Assembly (NCBI RefSeq): GCF_001547935.1
Contig: NZ_AP014635.1
Location: forward strand, 2,604,001 to 2,668,000
Reading direction: 5' to 3'
DNA from: Vibrio tritonius
GTDB taxonomy: Bacteria; Pseudomonadota; Gammaproteobacteria; Enterobacterales; Vibrionaceae
DNA length: 64,000 nt
Shown: piece by piece, positions 1 to 8,447 of the stretch
Layout of the letters: each line of letters begins with the position of its first letter
Numbering within the stretch: the stretch's first letter is position 1
Position numbers and translations under genes: made by a program
The notes under the pieces: generated by a model
The model's input: only the letters and a program-made list of their open reading frames with translations
What the model was told of the DNA's origin: nothing
Databases searched by the model: none

Positions 1-1
1 T

Positions 2-1228
2 AAAGGCCAGTTCAGCAAGCCTTGGCTTGATCATAGCGAACCACTGCAACAAACCTTCTCCCAAGCGATGGGCGGTGATTTCCTTACCGAATCTCCCCAA
101 GAGCAATTGCGTTACTTCCGCCTGTCAGAAACCGCTGAACGTGAACTGATTCGCGCGACTAATGAGTTGCACTTAATGTACCTGCATGCCACAGAGCAAG
201 TGCTGCGCAACGATGAACTGCTTACCCATTTCAATATTCCTAAAGTGCTTTGGCCTCGCCTACGCCGCTCTTGGCAAAATCGCCGCCACCAAATGATTAA
301 TGGCCGTTTCGACTTTTGCCTCACTCACAAAGGCCTCAAGGTCTACGAATACAATGCCGATTCCGCTTCATGTCATACCGAAGCTGGAGTGATTCAAGGA
401 TTATGGGCAAAACAAGCAGGTTGTGAAGAGGGTAACGATGCGGGCGAAGATTTACTTTCCGCCTTGGTGGAAACATGGCGTCATAGTGATGCAAAAGGCA
501 CAGTGCATATATTGCAAGATGATGATAAAGAAGAAAATTATCACGCACTTTTTATGCAAAATGCCATCACCCAAGCTGGCATTCGTAGCAAGATTATCCG
601 CGGACTTGACCAACTGCACTGGAATGACGCCGGTGAAGTGGTCGATAAAGATAACGAAGTGATCACCTATGTATGGAAAACATGGGCATGGGAAACCGCA
701 CTCGATCAAATTCGCCACGAATGCGAGGATGATGACCGCGCGCCACCGATTCGCACTGGCGAACCTAACTCTCCAGTACGTTTGGTTGATTTGCTGCTGC
801 GTCCAACCGTACAAGTTTACGAGCCACTTTGGACACTCATACCCAGCAACAAAGCGATTTTGCCCGTGCTTTGGGATCTTTTTCCAGACCACCGCTACCT
901 GCTCGACTGCTCGTTCGACCTGACCGACGAACTCAAACAACGTGGATACGTCATCAAGCCGATTGCCGGACGCTGTGGCGACAACATACTCTTGGTTGAT
1001 AAACATCAACAACAATTAGGACAAACAGAGGGACGTTTTGCTCACCAAAACAATATCTATCAAGAGTTATGGCGGTTACCTCAAATCGATGGCTATCGTG
1101 TACAAGTATGCACATTTGCAGTTAGTGGTAGTTACGGTGGGAGCTGTTTGAGAGTTGATAGCTCTTTGATCATCACAACCGACAGTGATGTACTGCCCTT
1201 ACGCATTGTTCCAGATAACACGTTGTAA
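2..1228 (+). CDS. gss: Bifunctional glutathionylspermidine synthetase/amidase, 3' part
   Basis: This is the synthetase (ATP-grasp) half of Gss, which ligates glutathione to spermidine; in the full enzyme an N-terminal CHAP-type amidase hydrolyses the product. The frame is open to the left window edge, so the amidase half and true start lie outside; an ATG at 68 is internal and not the start. Recognisable blocks are NELHLMYLHAT, RLRRSWQNRRHQM, EYNADSASCHTEAG, VWKTWAWETA, NKAILPVLWDLFPDHRYLL and KPIAGRCGDNI, which match the C-terminal half of E. coli Gss much better than the shorter YgiC/YjfC homologues. The product is cytosolic. The C-terminal end appears complete, with a stop at 1226-1228 and a terminator just behind. 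The amidase domain cannot be verified here. Confidence 0.88.
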   Translation, partial: KGQFSKPWLDHSEPLQQTFSQAMGGDFLTESPQEQLRYFRLSETAERELIRATNELHLMYLHATEQVLRNDELLTHFNIPKVLWPRLRRSWQNRRHQMINGRFDFCLTHKGLKVYEYNADSASCHTEAGVIQGLWAKQAGCEEGNDAGEDLLSALVETWRHSDAKGTVHILQDDDKEENYHALFMQNAITQAGIRSKIIRGLDQLHWNDAGEVVDKDNEVITYVWKTWAWETALDQIRHECEDDDRAPPIRTGEPNSPVRLVDLLLRPTVQVYEPLWTLIPSNKAILPVLWDLFPDHRYLLDCSFDLTDELKQRGYVIKPIAGRCGDNILLVDKHQQQLGQTEGRFAHQNNIYQELWRLPQIDGYRVQVCTFAVSGSYGGSCLRVDSSLIITTDSDVLPLRIVPDNTL

Positions 1229-1262
1229 TCCATTAGAATTTTTTATTGGATTATCAGCGAAT

Positions 1263-1300
1263 CGGTCTCAAAACAATTACCGCTTTGAGGCCGTTTTTTA
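1263..1300 (+). terminator. Rho-independent terminator after gss
   Basis: A 10-bp stem (CGGTCTCAAA paired with TTTGAGGCCG, one G-T pair) is followed by a run of T residues. It lies 35 bases after the gss stop, on the same strand. Confidence 0.8.
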
Positions 1301-1315
1301 TTTCAAGAATTAGTC

Positions 1316-1408
1316 CCCCAATGATCTCAAGATACAAAACTCAGTGCTTCATCAACGGGCAAAGGACGAGTTGTATTGGCTGAAACAGCACTTGAGGTTA
1401 CTTGGATA
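1316..1408. repeat. Internally deleted copy of the Vibrio palindromic element
   Basis: The left part (CCCAATGATCTCAAGATACA, then GCTTCATCAACGGGCA) and the right part (GGCTGAAACAGCACTTGAGG, TTACTTGGATA) match the two ends of the element at 53743-53991, but about 150 internal bases are missing. Together with the terminator it fills the gap between gss and the chemoreceptor gene. Several mismatches suggest an old copy. Confidence 0.7.
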
Positions 1409-1564
1409 ACAGACCATTCAAAACATTAGAATAACCCTATTCTTCACACATCCTCAAAATGAAACTGATTGATATTTGCGCAGTAGCATAGCGATTACTA
1501 CACTAAAATCGTGCAGGAAATAATCACAAAAAGCTGCAATTATTGATTCATTCAAGAGGTTGGC

Positions 1565-3598
1565 ATGAGAGTTCATTCAATAAGATTAAAGATGATGCTC
1601 CCCATCATCCTACTAGCAGTATTAGTGCTCGCAATATTTGTCTTTATGCAAGTCATAACCAAAATAGAAGCAAGTGCTATGGAAAAACAAACCAAGTCCT
1701 ATTTTGAGGCGATTGCTGTGGTACTTAATGCGGACCGAGACATCTATCAAGCTCGGTTGGCGCAAGCCGAACTGCTGTCAAATTTTGGAGACAAGGTTCA
1801 ACAACTACAAGATTTCCATGAAAACACCCAACAAGTGTATGACCGTTTTCAAAGCTATCGAAAATACTTAGCCGATGAACCAGAATTGGTCGAACCGTTT
1901 AGTAACTTCGATAAACTTTATGATGATTGGATCCAATCGAGTAAAAACATCTCATCAATTTATACCGCGAATAAAGTCATCAATGACCGATTAACCGCCA
2001 TAGATAAAGACTTTTATGTTCTACGCAACCTTACAGACCAAGCCGAAGAGAAATTGCGAGTTCATGCATCAAACTGGAACGATGACAATATTAATCGTGA
2101 ACAGCTAAAACGCTATTTAGATGCCTTAGCCGAAGTACTGAACGCGGATAGGGATCTGTATCAAGCGCGTTTAGCTCAACAAAAAATGATTAGCGGTATT
2201 GGCGATGCAGAAAAGAACCGCAGCGAATTTGAAGAGAATGCACTTCAGGCGATTAACCGTTTTCAAGCTTACCGAACTTTAATGTCGTCTGAACCTGAAT
2301 ATGTTACCCCATATGCAAAATTCGATAATCTCTTCGCAACTTGGTTCAAAGAAAGTTCAGCATTACTAGATTCAGACGAACTGAAAACCTCCGTTAGCGA
2401 AAACAACTTATTAGCAGCCACTGACGTAAAATTCGAAAAGATTCGTGACGTACTGGATAGAGCCGGCGAAGCGGTTAGAGAACATGGCTTACTCATGGAA
2501 CAAAAAACCGTCGAGGAAATCAAAAGTTATCAACAAGCCGCAATTGTTATGGTAATCATAGGTTTTATCATCGCTTTCTTGATTGGCTACTTTATTCCCA
2601 AACGCATCACGCAAAACGTCAACAATATCTCTCAACGTATTCATGAGATCTCACAAGGCGATGGGGATTTAACCGCTCGTATTAACTCAACAGCTAAAGA
2701 CGAGCTGGGTGATTTAGCCCACGAATTCGATGCATTTGTCGGCAATTTACAGTCAATTATGCAAGTCATCCAGGAAAAGAGTGCCGCACTCGGTGATTCA
2801 ACCCATCAACTTGAAGCGGTGGCAAACTCCGTTAGCAACATTACTCAAAATTTAGTTGAATCGAGTGATTCTATTGTGAGTGCGGCAAGTGAAATGTCGA
2901 TGGCGAACGAGCAAATGGCCGATGTCGCATCCAATACCTCCGGCGAATCGACTAAAGCCGCCGACCATATTGATCGCGGTCGCGGCGTAGTTCGTGATTC
3001 TCACTCGAGTATCGATTCTCTGGTGGATAACATCGATATCACCATGACCAAAGCCGAAGAGCTAGAAAAGAACTCGGAAGCGATATCCTCAGTATTGGAA
3101 GTCATTCGTGGCATTGCCGAACAAACTAACTTGCTGGCGCTCAACGCCGCCATTGAAGCCGCTCGCGCAGGCGAATTTGGTCGTGGCTTTGCGGTGGTAG
3201 CCGATGAAGTGCGGAAACTGGCTACTCAAACCGGTGAAAGTACCAATCAAATTGAGCAGATGATCAGTCAACTGACCGCCAGTGTGTCCGATGCGTTTGC
3301 TGCTATTAAACTCAGTAAAAATAACGCCACCAGCGCAGTCAGTAACTTTGATAACGTGATTCAAGTATTTGATGCGCTTAATAGCTCGTTTAACTCCGTA
3401 CGTGATCTTTCAGAGCAAACAGCATTAGCCACGCAAGAGCAGTCGAGCGTGTCGAATGAAATCAACAAGAACCTGATTTCAATGAAAGACCAAACCGATG
3501 GTGTTGACCGAGCTTCTCAAGAGATTCGCCAGCAGTTCAACCACCTCAACAACGTGTATTTAGAGCTGAATGGGCAAGTATCTAAGTTCAGAGTATAA
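1565..3598 (+). CDS. Methyl-accepting chemotaxis protein with HBM-type sensor
   Basis: A 677-residue transmembrane chemoreceptor. TM1 lies at about residues 10-29 and TM2 at about 323-345, enclosing a roughly 290-residue all-helical periplasmic sensor. The sensor has two similar halves, each containing LNADRDxYQARLAQ (near residues 55 and 191), the hallmark of the helical bimodular (HBM) domain that in characterised receptors binds small organic acids. A HAMP domain follows, then a cytoplasmic signalling hairpin with the conserved tip [19 protein letters not shown] from about residue 517. The start has a good ribosome site (AAGAGG seven bases upstream). The gene is monocistronic with its own terminator. 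It relays ligand occupancy to CheA/CheW; the ligand cannot be read from sequence. Confidence 0.93.
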   Translation: MRVHSIRLKMMLPIILLAVLVLAIFVFMQVITKIEASAMEKQTKSYFEAIAVVLNADRDIYQARLAQAELLSNFGDKVQQLQDFHENTQQVYDRFQSYRKYLADEPELVEPFSNFDKLYDDWIQSSKNISSIYTANKVINDRLTAIDKDFYVLRNLTDQAEEKLRVHASNWNDDNINREQLKRYLDALAEVLNADRDLYQARLAQQKMISGIGDAEKNRSEFEENALQAINRFQAYRTLMSSEPEYVTPYAKFDNLFATWFKESSALLDSDELKTSVSENNLLAATDVKFEKIRDVLDRAGEAVREHGLLMEQKTVEEIKSYQQAAIVMVIIGFIIAFLIGYFIPKRITQNVNNISQRIHEISQGDGDLTARINSTAKDELGDLAHEFDAFVGNLQSIMQVIQEKSAALGDSTHQLEAVANSVSNITQNLVESSDSIVSAASEMSMANEQMADVASNTSGESTKAADHIDRGRGVVRDSHSSIDSLVDNIDITMTKAEELEKNSEAISSVLEVIRGIAEQTNLLALNAAIEAARAGEFGRGFAVVADEVRKLATQTGESTNQIEQMISQLTASVSDAFAAIKLSKNNATSAVSNFDNVIQVFDALNSSFNSVRDLSEQTALATQEQSSVSNEINKNLISMKDQTDGVDRASQEIRQQFNHLNNVYLELNGQVSKFRV

Positions 3599-3635
3599 GT
3601 ATCGTTAAGGTAAACACGACATACAGCGTTAATCT

Positions 3636-3666
3636 AAAGGCTACGACATTGCTCGTAGCCTTTTTG
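3636..3666 (+). terminator. Terminator after the HBM chemoreceptor
   Basis: A perfect 11-bp stem, AAAGGCTACGA / TCGTAGCCTTT, with a 6-base loop and a T tract. It lies between two converging genes and may also slow transcripts from the minus-strand operon. Confidence 0.88.
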
Positions 3667-3712
3667 TTCTATCTTGATAACAATTTAAAGAAAATCGAAC
3701 CGACCTAACCCA

Positions 3713-4489
3713 TCATTTTCTTATCGCTTTAAATTTAAATAAGTCGACTACGTTATCGGGTATCTCGTCGGGAATATGTTGTTCATTCAATGGCGTGTCT
3801 TCAATTTCTTCACTATCGAATCGGCCAAAAGACATGCGACGCATTGCCGCAAACTGATCTCGGATTGCGGCGATACGTGTAGTATCTACATGACCATATT
3901 GAGTCATCCAATCAATAAACATCTCTTCTTCAGGGAAAAAAGAATCTTTCTTCTGTTTTGTTCCACGCAATTGATTGTTGCTCCAGCTATCAAAACTCGC
4001 CCCTTCTTCCTCATTATTGGGCAAACAACCAATGTCATAGGCCTGATTTTCAAGATGCCAAAAAACATCATTAATATGAGCCGTAACACTTCGATCACTG
4101 CGCTGATGAAATTGAAAATCACTATGTTGATGTAAGAACGACTCCAGCATCAAATGAAGTTGATCTTCAGTACCAAAACCAAATTCTTCATCCACTAAGC
4201 TCATATTGTTAAACAGGCGCTCTAGTACCATTGGCACGAACGTTTGCCAATCCCCTTTTTTAATATCAGAAAAAACCATCGCATAACGGGTCGGCACATG
4301 CATCACCACTAATGCATTTTTACGCAGAATATTTTTGACATGCACCACCCACTGATTTTGAGGATGTAGAGCATCGCCCTCATCAAACACGCTCTCGGTT
4401 GTCGGCTTTTGAATAGGAGACTGTTTCTTCCCTTGGCGAGTCACAGTAAAAAAATCAGCCGCGGCTTTGGTACAGTTAAAAATCAACAT
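3713..4489 (-). CDS. DUF6933-like protein, last gene of the SMC defence operon
   Basis: A 258-residue soluble protein that begins MLIFNCTKAAADFF and continues with NQWVVHVKNILRKNALVVMH and VPTRYAMVFSDIKKGDW; this start, with an early Trp-His and an Arg-Lys pair, resembles DUF6933, a family without known function. The C-terminal half is acidic and shows no motif I know. It starts six bases after the stop of the 386-residue gene and so is almost surely co-transcribed with it. The shared operon with the Wadjet-like genes suggests either an accessory defence role or simple genomic neighbourhood. No signal peptide or membrane segment is seen. Confidence 0.75.
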   Translation of the reverse strand: MLIFNCTKAAADFFTVTRQGKKQSPIQKPTTESVFDEGDALHPQNQWVVHVKNILRKNALVVMHVPTRYAMVFSDIKKGDWQTFVPMVLERLFNNMSLVDEEFGFGTEDQLHLMLESFLHQHSDFQFHQRSDRSVTAHINDVFWHLENQAYDIGCLPNNEEEGASFDSWSNNQLRGTKQKKDSFFPEEEMFIDWMTQYGHVDTTRIAAIRDQFAAMRRMSFGRFDSEEIEDTPLNEQHIPDEIPDNVVDLFKFKAIRK

Positions 4490-4495
4490 GGTAAA

Positions 4496-5656
4496 TCACT
4501 TATCAAGGTTAACGAGTTTAGTCGTCAGTGGATCAAGCCTTAAAATTAAAGCTCTACGTTTTTGGTTAAGCGTAACAAATTGTCGATAACGAACAACGAA
4601 ATCGTCTAACATTTGTTTGAGTTGGTAAGCATCGTAAAGTTCGTTCAGCGTTTTCGAAGCATTATTGTAACCACTGGCGCAGGTTCGACTTGTTTGTGTT
4701 GCAACCAATTTCCAGTGTTTTTCTCGATCGTCATACACGCCACTTAAATGCTTTTCCCTTTTCGCTCTGTCTCTCTGCGCTTGTAATTCTTCAGCTCTAA
4801 CACGCTCTTGCTCCAACTCACGCTGTGCAAGTTCGATATAACTCAACAAATTATCAGCACTCACATAATGCTCGTAGGTAGGTTGTTGCGGTTCACTCGT
4901 CGAACATAGATAGGTTTGAGCTTGGCTAAACGATAAGTGTCCTTGATCAAACAGCTCACCTAACAAGGTATTTTTATCTTGGTCGGAGAGCGTTGCCAAC
5001 CACGATTCCTTAGTGCTTTTAGGCTGCTGGCTCGGCATGTCAGATGGATGCTGCGCAAGATATAAATCAAGCGCTCGGATAACCGAATCCCCGCTAAAAA
5101 ATAGATTAGAGAAGTCGATTTGAGCTTGAGTTAACTGTTTAAAATCAAAATGGATTAACGGGATAATATTGTCTTGTTGGTACTCTCCCGTATATTCAAT
5201 ATCGGTAGCCCAAGCACAATAGAGCACGCGAAAATCCCCACTGAGCATTTCCAAACGCAGCGCGGTAAGTTGCTCTAAAACGTCTAATGCATCCTCATCA
5301 TCCAAATAGTCCCACTGCTCTTCAATTAAAAATACGACGAGCTGCGATTGCTCATTATTATGCACTTCGCAAACCCATTCTTTTTCAATGGCGTTAATAA
5401 ACGGGGCTGGAATCGTACCTGAAGGTAATGTGATATAAGCACGGCGAGTTCCCCAGTTAGCAAAATAGAAACCGACATCAAAGTGCTCAAGCATGATGGC
5501 ATTCACATCACCACGAAAATCGCCATAGTTATATGTCACGCAAAATGAATCGCTGTTGATATCAGCTCTACTTGAGATAGCTCTTAACTCTTTACGCACT
5601 GATGGACTTAAAACTCTATCGACCGTTTCAAATCGATAATACTGATATTCACTCAC
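4496..5656 (-). CDS. Conserved protein of unknown function, between JetD-like gene and DUF6933 gene
   Basis: A 386-residue soluble protein that opens SEYQYYRFETVDRVLSPSVR and contains NYGDFRGD and YFANWGTRRAYITLP. This N-terminal pattern (short GDF motif, then ANWGTRR) is that of a widespread bacterial family without assigned function. Residues about 265-310 form a charged coiled coil rich in Glu, Arg and Gln. The only in-frame start at the conserved N-terminus is GTG (5654-5656), which suggests modest translation. It sits 50 bases downstream of the JetD-like gene and six bases ahead of the DUF6933 gene, so the three are likely one transcript. I cannot assign a biochemical role. Confidence 0.75.
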   Translation of the reverse strand: MSEYQYYRFETVDRVLSPSVRKELRAISSRADINSDSFCVTYNYGDFRGDVNAIMLEHFDVGFYFANWGTRRAYITLPSGTIPAPFINAIEKEWVCEVHNNEQSQLVVFLIEEQWDYLDDEDALDVLEQLTALRLEMLSGDFRVLYCAWATDIEYTGEYQQDNIIPLIHFDFKQLTQAQIDFSNLFFSGDSVIRALDLYLAQHPSDMPSQQPKSTKESWLATLSDQDKNTLLGELFDQGHLSFSQAQTYLCSTSEPQQPTYEHYVSADNLLSYIELAQRELEQERVRAEELQAQRDRAKREKHLSGVYDDREKHWKLVATQTSRTCASGYNNASKTLNELYDAYQLKQMLDDFVVRYRQFVTLNQKRRALILRLDPLTTKLVNLDK

Positions 5657-5706
5657 GGCAATTAGACTCTATCTGTTCAAGTAATTAGCAAACCCAACAT
5701 CATACC

Positions 5707-6564
5707 CTAGATTTTACTCAATTTGATTCCTTTCGCTGCCAATTGCTCCTGCATGATGGCAAGTTCATGTTCAACAATAAAATCATAAACTTTGGCAAGT
5801 TGAGAATGAGAGAACTCTGGGTTCTTGCCGTATTTTTGTACCTGTTTCACGAACGTAGCGTGCTTATTTCGCAGCGTCTGATTTTCAATAAACGTTGGAA
5901 ATTCCGCATAATTAGCCGGCAAGATTGGCACTGCGCCCGTTTGTTGATACCAGCGGTCTGCCATTAAAATCCCCGCCAAATCAAAATCGAAATAACCAAA
6001 GCGAGGCGATTGAGCTTCTGGTAATTGGGACAAAAGATGTTTGAGATGGGATTGATTACGGCCATGGCCGCGATAAACGAGCAAACAGTGTTGCAAAGTT
6101 TCCGGCAGACATTGCACCCACCCAGACCACTGGGTGAGCATCGAACCATTTTCAATCACCAACACAGGCACAGTAAGATCTAGCTGCTCGGGTAACACAT
6201 TGAATGACGTGTCATTTGGGGTTGTCACTTCACCTTGTTTGAGACGAATTGGCAGGTGGTGCGCACGCGCCACCGTCAGCACTTGACCAAACACATTGCC
6301 CGTGGCCCATTTTTCATCATCCACCAGCGCAGACGTGGCAATGCGCTCTTGGGGCAGCGTCAGTTGGAGCACATTGGCGTCCACTTCGAGTTGCAATAGC
6401 CGATGAATCTCATCGAGTTCTTGGTGAGTAAAGTGCATCTCTTTGCCACGTAAATGACCTAGTCCGTAGTGCTCAGAAAAATCGCGCAAAGCCTTACTGG
6501 CACTTGCCACCTGTTTACGGTGTTGCACAATCCCTTGTAAGAGAGTGAGAGTTCGTTTATCCAT
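5707..6564 (-). CDS. JetD/MksG-like TOPRIM-fold nuclease subunit
   Basis: A 285-residue protein interpreted as the nuclease of a Wadjet/MksBEFG system. In that family the subunit, related to topoisomerase VI A, cuts DNA once the SMC motor has stalled on a closed circle. The C-terminal half shows a TOPRIM-like series: VLVIENGSML (acidic Glu in a VIEN context), LLVYRGHGRNQ (glycine turn), then GYFDFDLAGILMA (paired Asp residues D-x-D-x-x-G). The N-terminal half looks helical and would carry the SMC-contacting arm. It begins 12 bases after the kleisin gene. It is shorter than type I JetD proteins, which usually approach 400 residues, so the subtype is uncertain. Confidence 0.78.
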   Translation of the reverse strand: MDKRTLTLLQGIVQHRKQVASASKALRDFSEHYGLGHLRGKEMHFTHQELDEIHRLLQLEVDANVLQLTLPQERIATSALVDDEKWATGNVFGQVLTVARAHHLPIRLKQGEVTTPNDTSFNVLPEQLDLTVPVLVIENGSMLTQWSGWVQCLPETLQHCLLVYRGHGRNQSHLKHLLSQLPEAQSPRFGYFDFDLAGILMADRWYQQTGAVPILPANYAEFPTFIENQTLRNKHATFVKQVQKYGKNPEFSHSQLAKVYDFIVEHELAIMQEQLAAKGIKLSKI

Positions 6565-6576
6565 CTTCAGCTCGTT

Positions 6577-7821
6577 TTACTCAAAAGATGAACGCCGCGA
6601 AAAACGTACATCATCAATCCAGTGGTTACCTGAGTATCCAGGTAACTCTCGTTCAATTCGCTCAAAGTTCAATTGTTTAGAGAGTGCACTGCCCTGCGCT
6701 TTAAAATGGCTGACTAACGCCATCAGCCAAATATCAAATTCTACATCGGGAGCCAACACCTCATAAGCGTGCGAGCCCGTCATATCATAAGGGCCACGCG
6801 CTTGCGTTAACGCATCAAAGAAACACTCCACCGCTTGATAAACCGGATCAACAGGCTCATCTTCCCAGCTCTGCTCGTTAGCAGTGACGGGAATCACCGC
6901 GGTGTTTTTCCCGGCTCCATCATTAGAAGGACTGCGTTTGGCACACGCCTCTTGCGCGAGCGTATCTAAAAACGATGCGTACTGTTCAGAGTGTAAATCC
7001 GCAGTTGCCTCAAAACGCAGTGGCTCAACTCGCGTTAGCGCACTGGGCATATCGTCGGCCAACGACAAGTCCGGCTTGAAGGTCGGAACACGCTGATAAT
7101 GGGCATACAAAGTATCAACCAGGCGATTAAGTTTGGCGCTAGCCAAATCGCGCTGCAATTTTGCTAGTACATCTCGCAGCAATGCCGATGTAGCCACCAG
7201 CTCTTTGCGGCACACGTCCATGGTCTGTTTCAACTGTTTGAGCAACAAACGGTTAAGCAGTAAATCACTGCCCGCCATTTCACTTAACTCATTGATATTG
7301 AAATCAGAGAACAGATCATTAAGTCGCTTTATCTCATTGAGTGAGCGTTCATTTTCACGAATTTTCAGCGTTAAACTGGTGATGCCACTGAACTCATTGT
7401 GCACTCGGTAAGAAAACTGCTGCACCAGCTCTAATAGCAAATCAGAGAGTTCAAACACTTGCTCATAAATCGCCGCTTCGTAGGTCTGCTGATCGACCGA
7501 TTCATGATGCTGACAAGCAATGCGATACCCTTCACACGCTTCGCGCAATCCATCAAGCAAGTCGGCCACCGCACCGCTCGACAGTTTTAAGCGATAGTTT
7601 TTCGTTACATGGTGAGATAACCGCATCACCGCACTGTTAAGCTGAGTGCCAAATCCTTCGGTACGAAAAGCCAAACGATGTTTGACCAACAGCTCCGCGA
7701 CTTTTAAGCCATCTTCGTCAACGGGCAAAGCGCCACTGTTTTCAAACGCCGCATCAGCAATGATCTCGCCATGCCGCTGCAAGGCACCAAAGGCACTGAT
7801 TAGCGATTGCTTTCGGCTCAT
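6577..7821 (-). CDS. JetA/MksF-like kleisin subunit
   Basis: A 414-residue, mostly helical protein in the kleisin position of an SMC complex. Long amphipathic helices cover residues about 100-260, including the heptad-like stretch from NEFSGITSLTLKIRENE to LAKLQRDLASAKLN, followed by a linker rich in Pro, Asp and Glu around 300-340 and a C-terminal winged-helix-like segment (SHFKAQGSALSKQLNFERIE) that would cap the SMC head. The assignment rests on position, size and secondary structure rather than a sharp motif. Its start codon overlaps the KITE gene stop by one base (TAATG), which implies translational coupling. No signal peptide or membrane segment is seen. Confidence 0.7.
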   Translation of the reverse strand: MSRKQSLISAFGALQRHGEIIADAAFENSGALPVDEDGLKVAELLVKHRLAFRTEGFGTQLNSAVMRLSHHVTKNYRLKLSSGAVADLLDGLREACEGYRIACQHHESVDQQTYEAAIYEQVFELSDLLLELVQQFSYRVHNEFSGITSLTLKIRENERSLNEIKRLNDLFSDFNINELSEMAGSDLLLNRLLLKQLKQTMDVCRKELVATSALLRDVLAKLQRDLASAKLNRLVDTLYAHYQRVPTFKPDLSLADDMPSALTRVEPLRFEATADLHSEQYASFLDTLAQEACAKRSPSNDGAGKNTAVIPVTANEQSWEDEPVDPVYQAVECFFDALTQARGPYDMTGSHAYEVLAPDVEFDIWLMALVSHFKAQGSALSKQLNFERIERELPGYSGNHWIDDVRFSRRSSFE

Positions 7822-8447
7822 TAGAACATCTCTCCTTGAATGTGCGACTCTTCACTCGGCTCTTCAATCCCCGAAAAACGCAGCACAAAATCCATCTGTT
7901 CGTAGAGCAGCGACCATTTCGCCGTAGCTTGATATACCGAGCCTGTGCCCGAAATCGCGATCAGATATCCGTTATCTTTTAAATAATCGAATACCTTGCT
8001 CAATTTCACTTTCAGAGTGCTCTCTTTACGCCCAACATTGAGCTTGTGCGCCACATCGTCTAACTGAGTTTGCAGCACAGGTGAGGATTCCATTTCCGCC
8101 AGCAATTCACCCTCTTTCACAATATCGCCCGCGACAATTGGGCGATCGAGATTTTGCGCCATGCGCGCTAAACGCAACCAACTGACCAAACCGTCGAGTT
8201 TATCGCTCACCAATTCAAACTGGCGGCGAATACTCGCTTTGTGCTCTTCCGGTTGCAGATAGCCGCAGTAATAACCCAGCTCATCATTGGTGACTAACAC
8301 CACGCGACCAATGCGCCGTAAGAACTGGCTCACCTCATCAAAATGCAGAGGCTGCGCCAAATATTGGGTCAACCCCGGCTGGCTGTAATGGCAAATCACC
8401 TCACCTTGCAGGAGCCGCTCAATGGTTTCCGTAAAACGATCACTCAT
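7821..8447 (-). CDS. JetB/MksE-like KITE subunit
   Basis: A 208-residue protein of the size and position of the tandem winged-helix KITE subunits (MukE, MksE, JetB) that bridge kleisin and SMC heads. Winged-helix-like pieces are visible at residues about 30-75 (LHFDEVSQFLRRIGRVVLVT) and 130-180 (LNVGRKESTLKVKLSKVFDY, then LKDNGYLIAISGTGSVYQAT, a typical recognition helix plus beta wing). Its first 8 bases overlap the end of the SMC gene, so the subunits are translationally coupled. I rely on architecture here; sequence identity to characterised JetB cannot be judged without a search. Confidence 0.72.
   Translation of the reverse strand: MSDRFTETIERLLQGEVICHYSQPGLTQYLAQPLHFDEVSQFLRRIGRVVLVTNDELGYYCGYLQPEEHKASIRRQFELVSDKLDGLVSWLRLARMAQNLDRPIVAGDIVKEGELLAEMESSPVLQTQLDDVAHKLNVGRKESTLKVKLSKVFDYLKDNGYLIAISGTGSVYQATAKWSLLYEQMDFVLRFSGIEEPSEESHIQGEMF

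Noticed and set aside
452-1015. 187-codon minus-strand frame inside gss
   Set aside because: It is antisense to a clearly conserved enzyme, with Cys/Phe-rich shadow composition and no motif.
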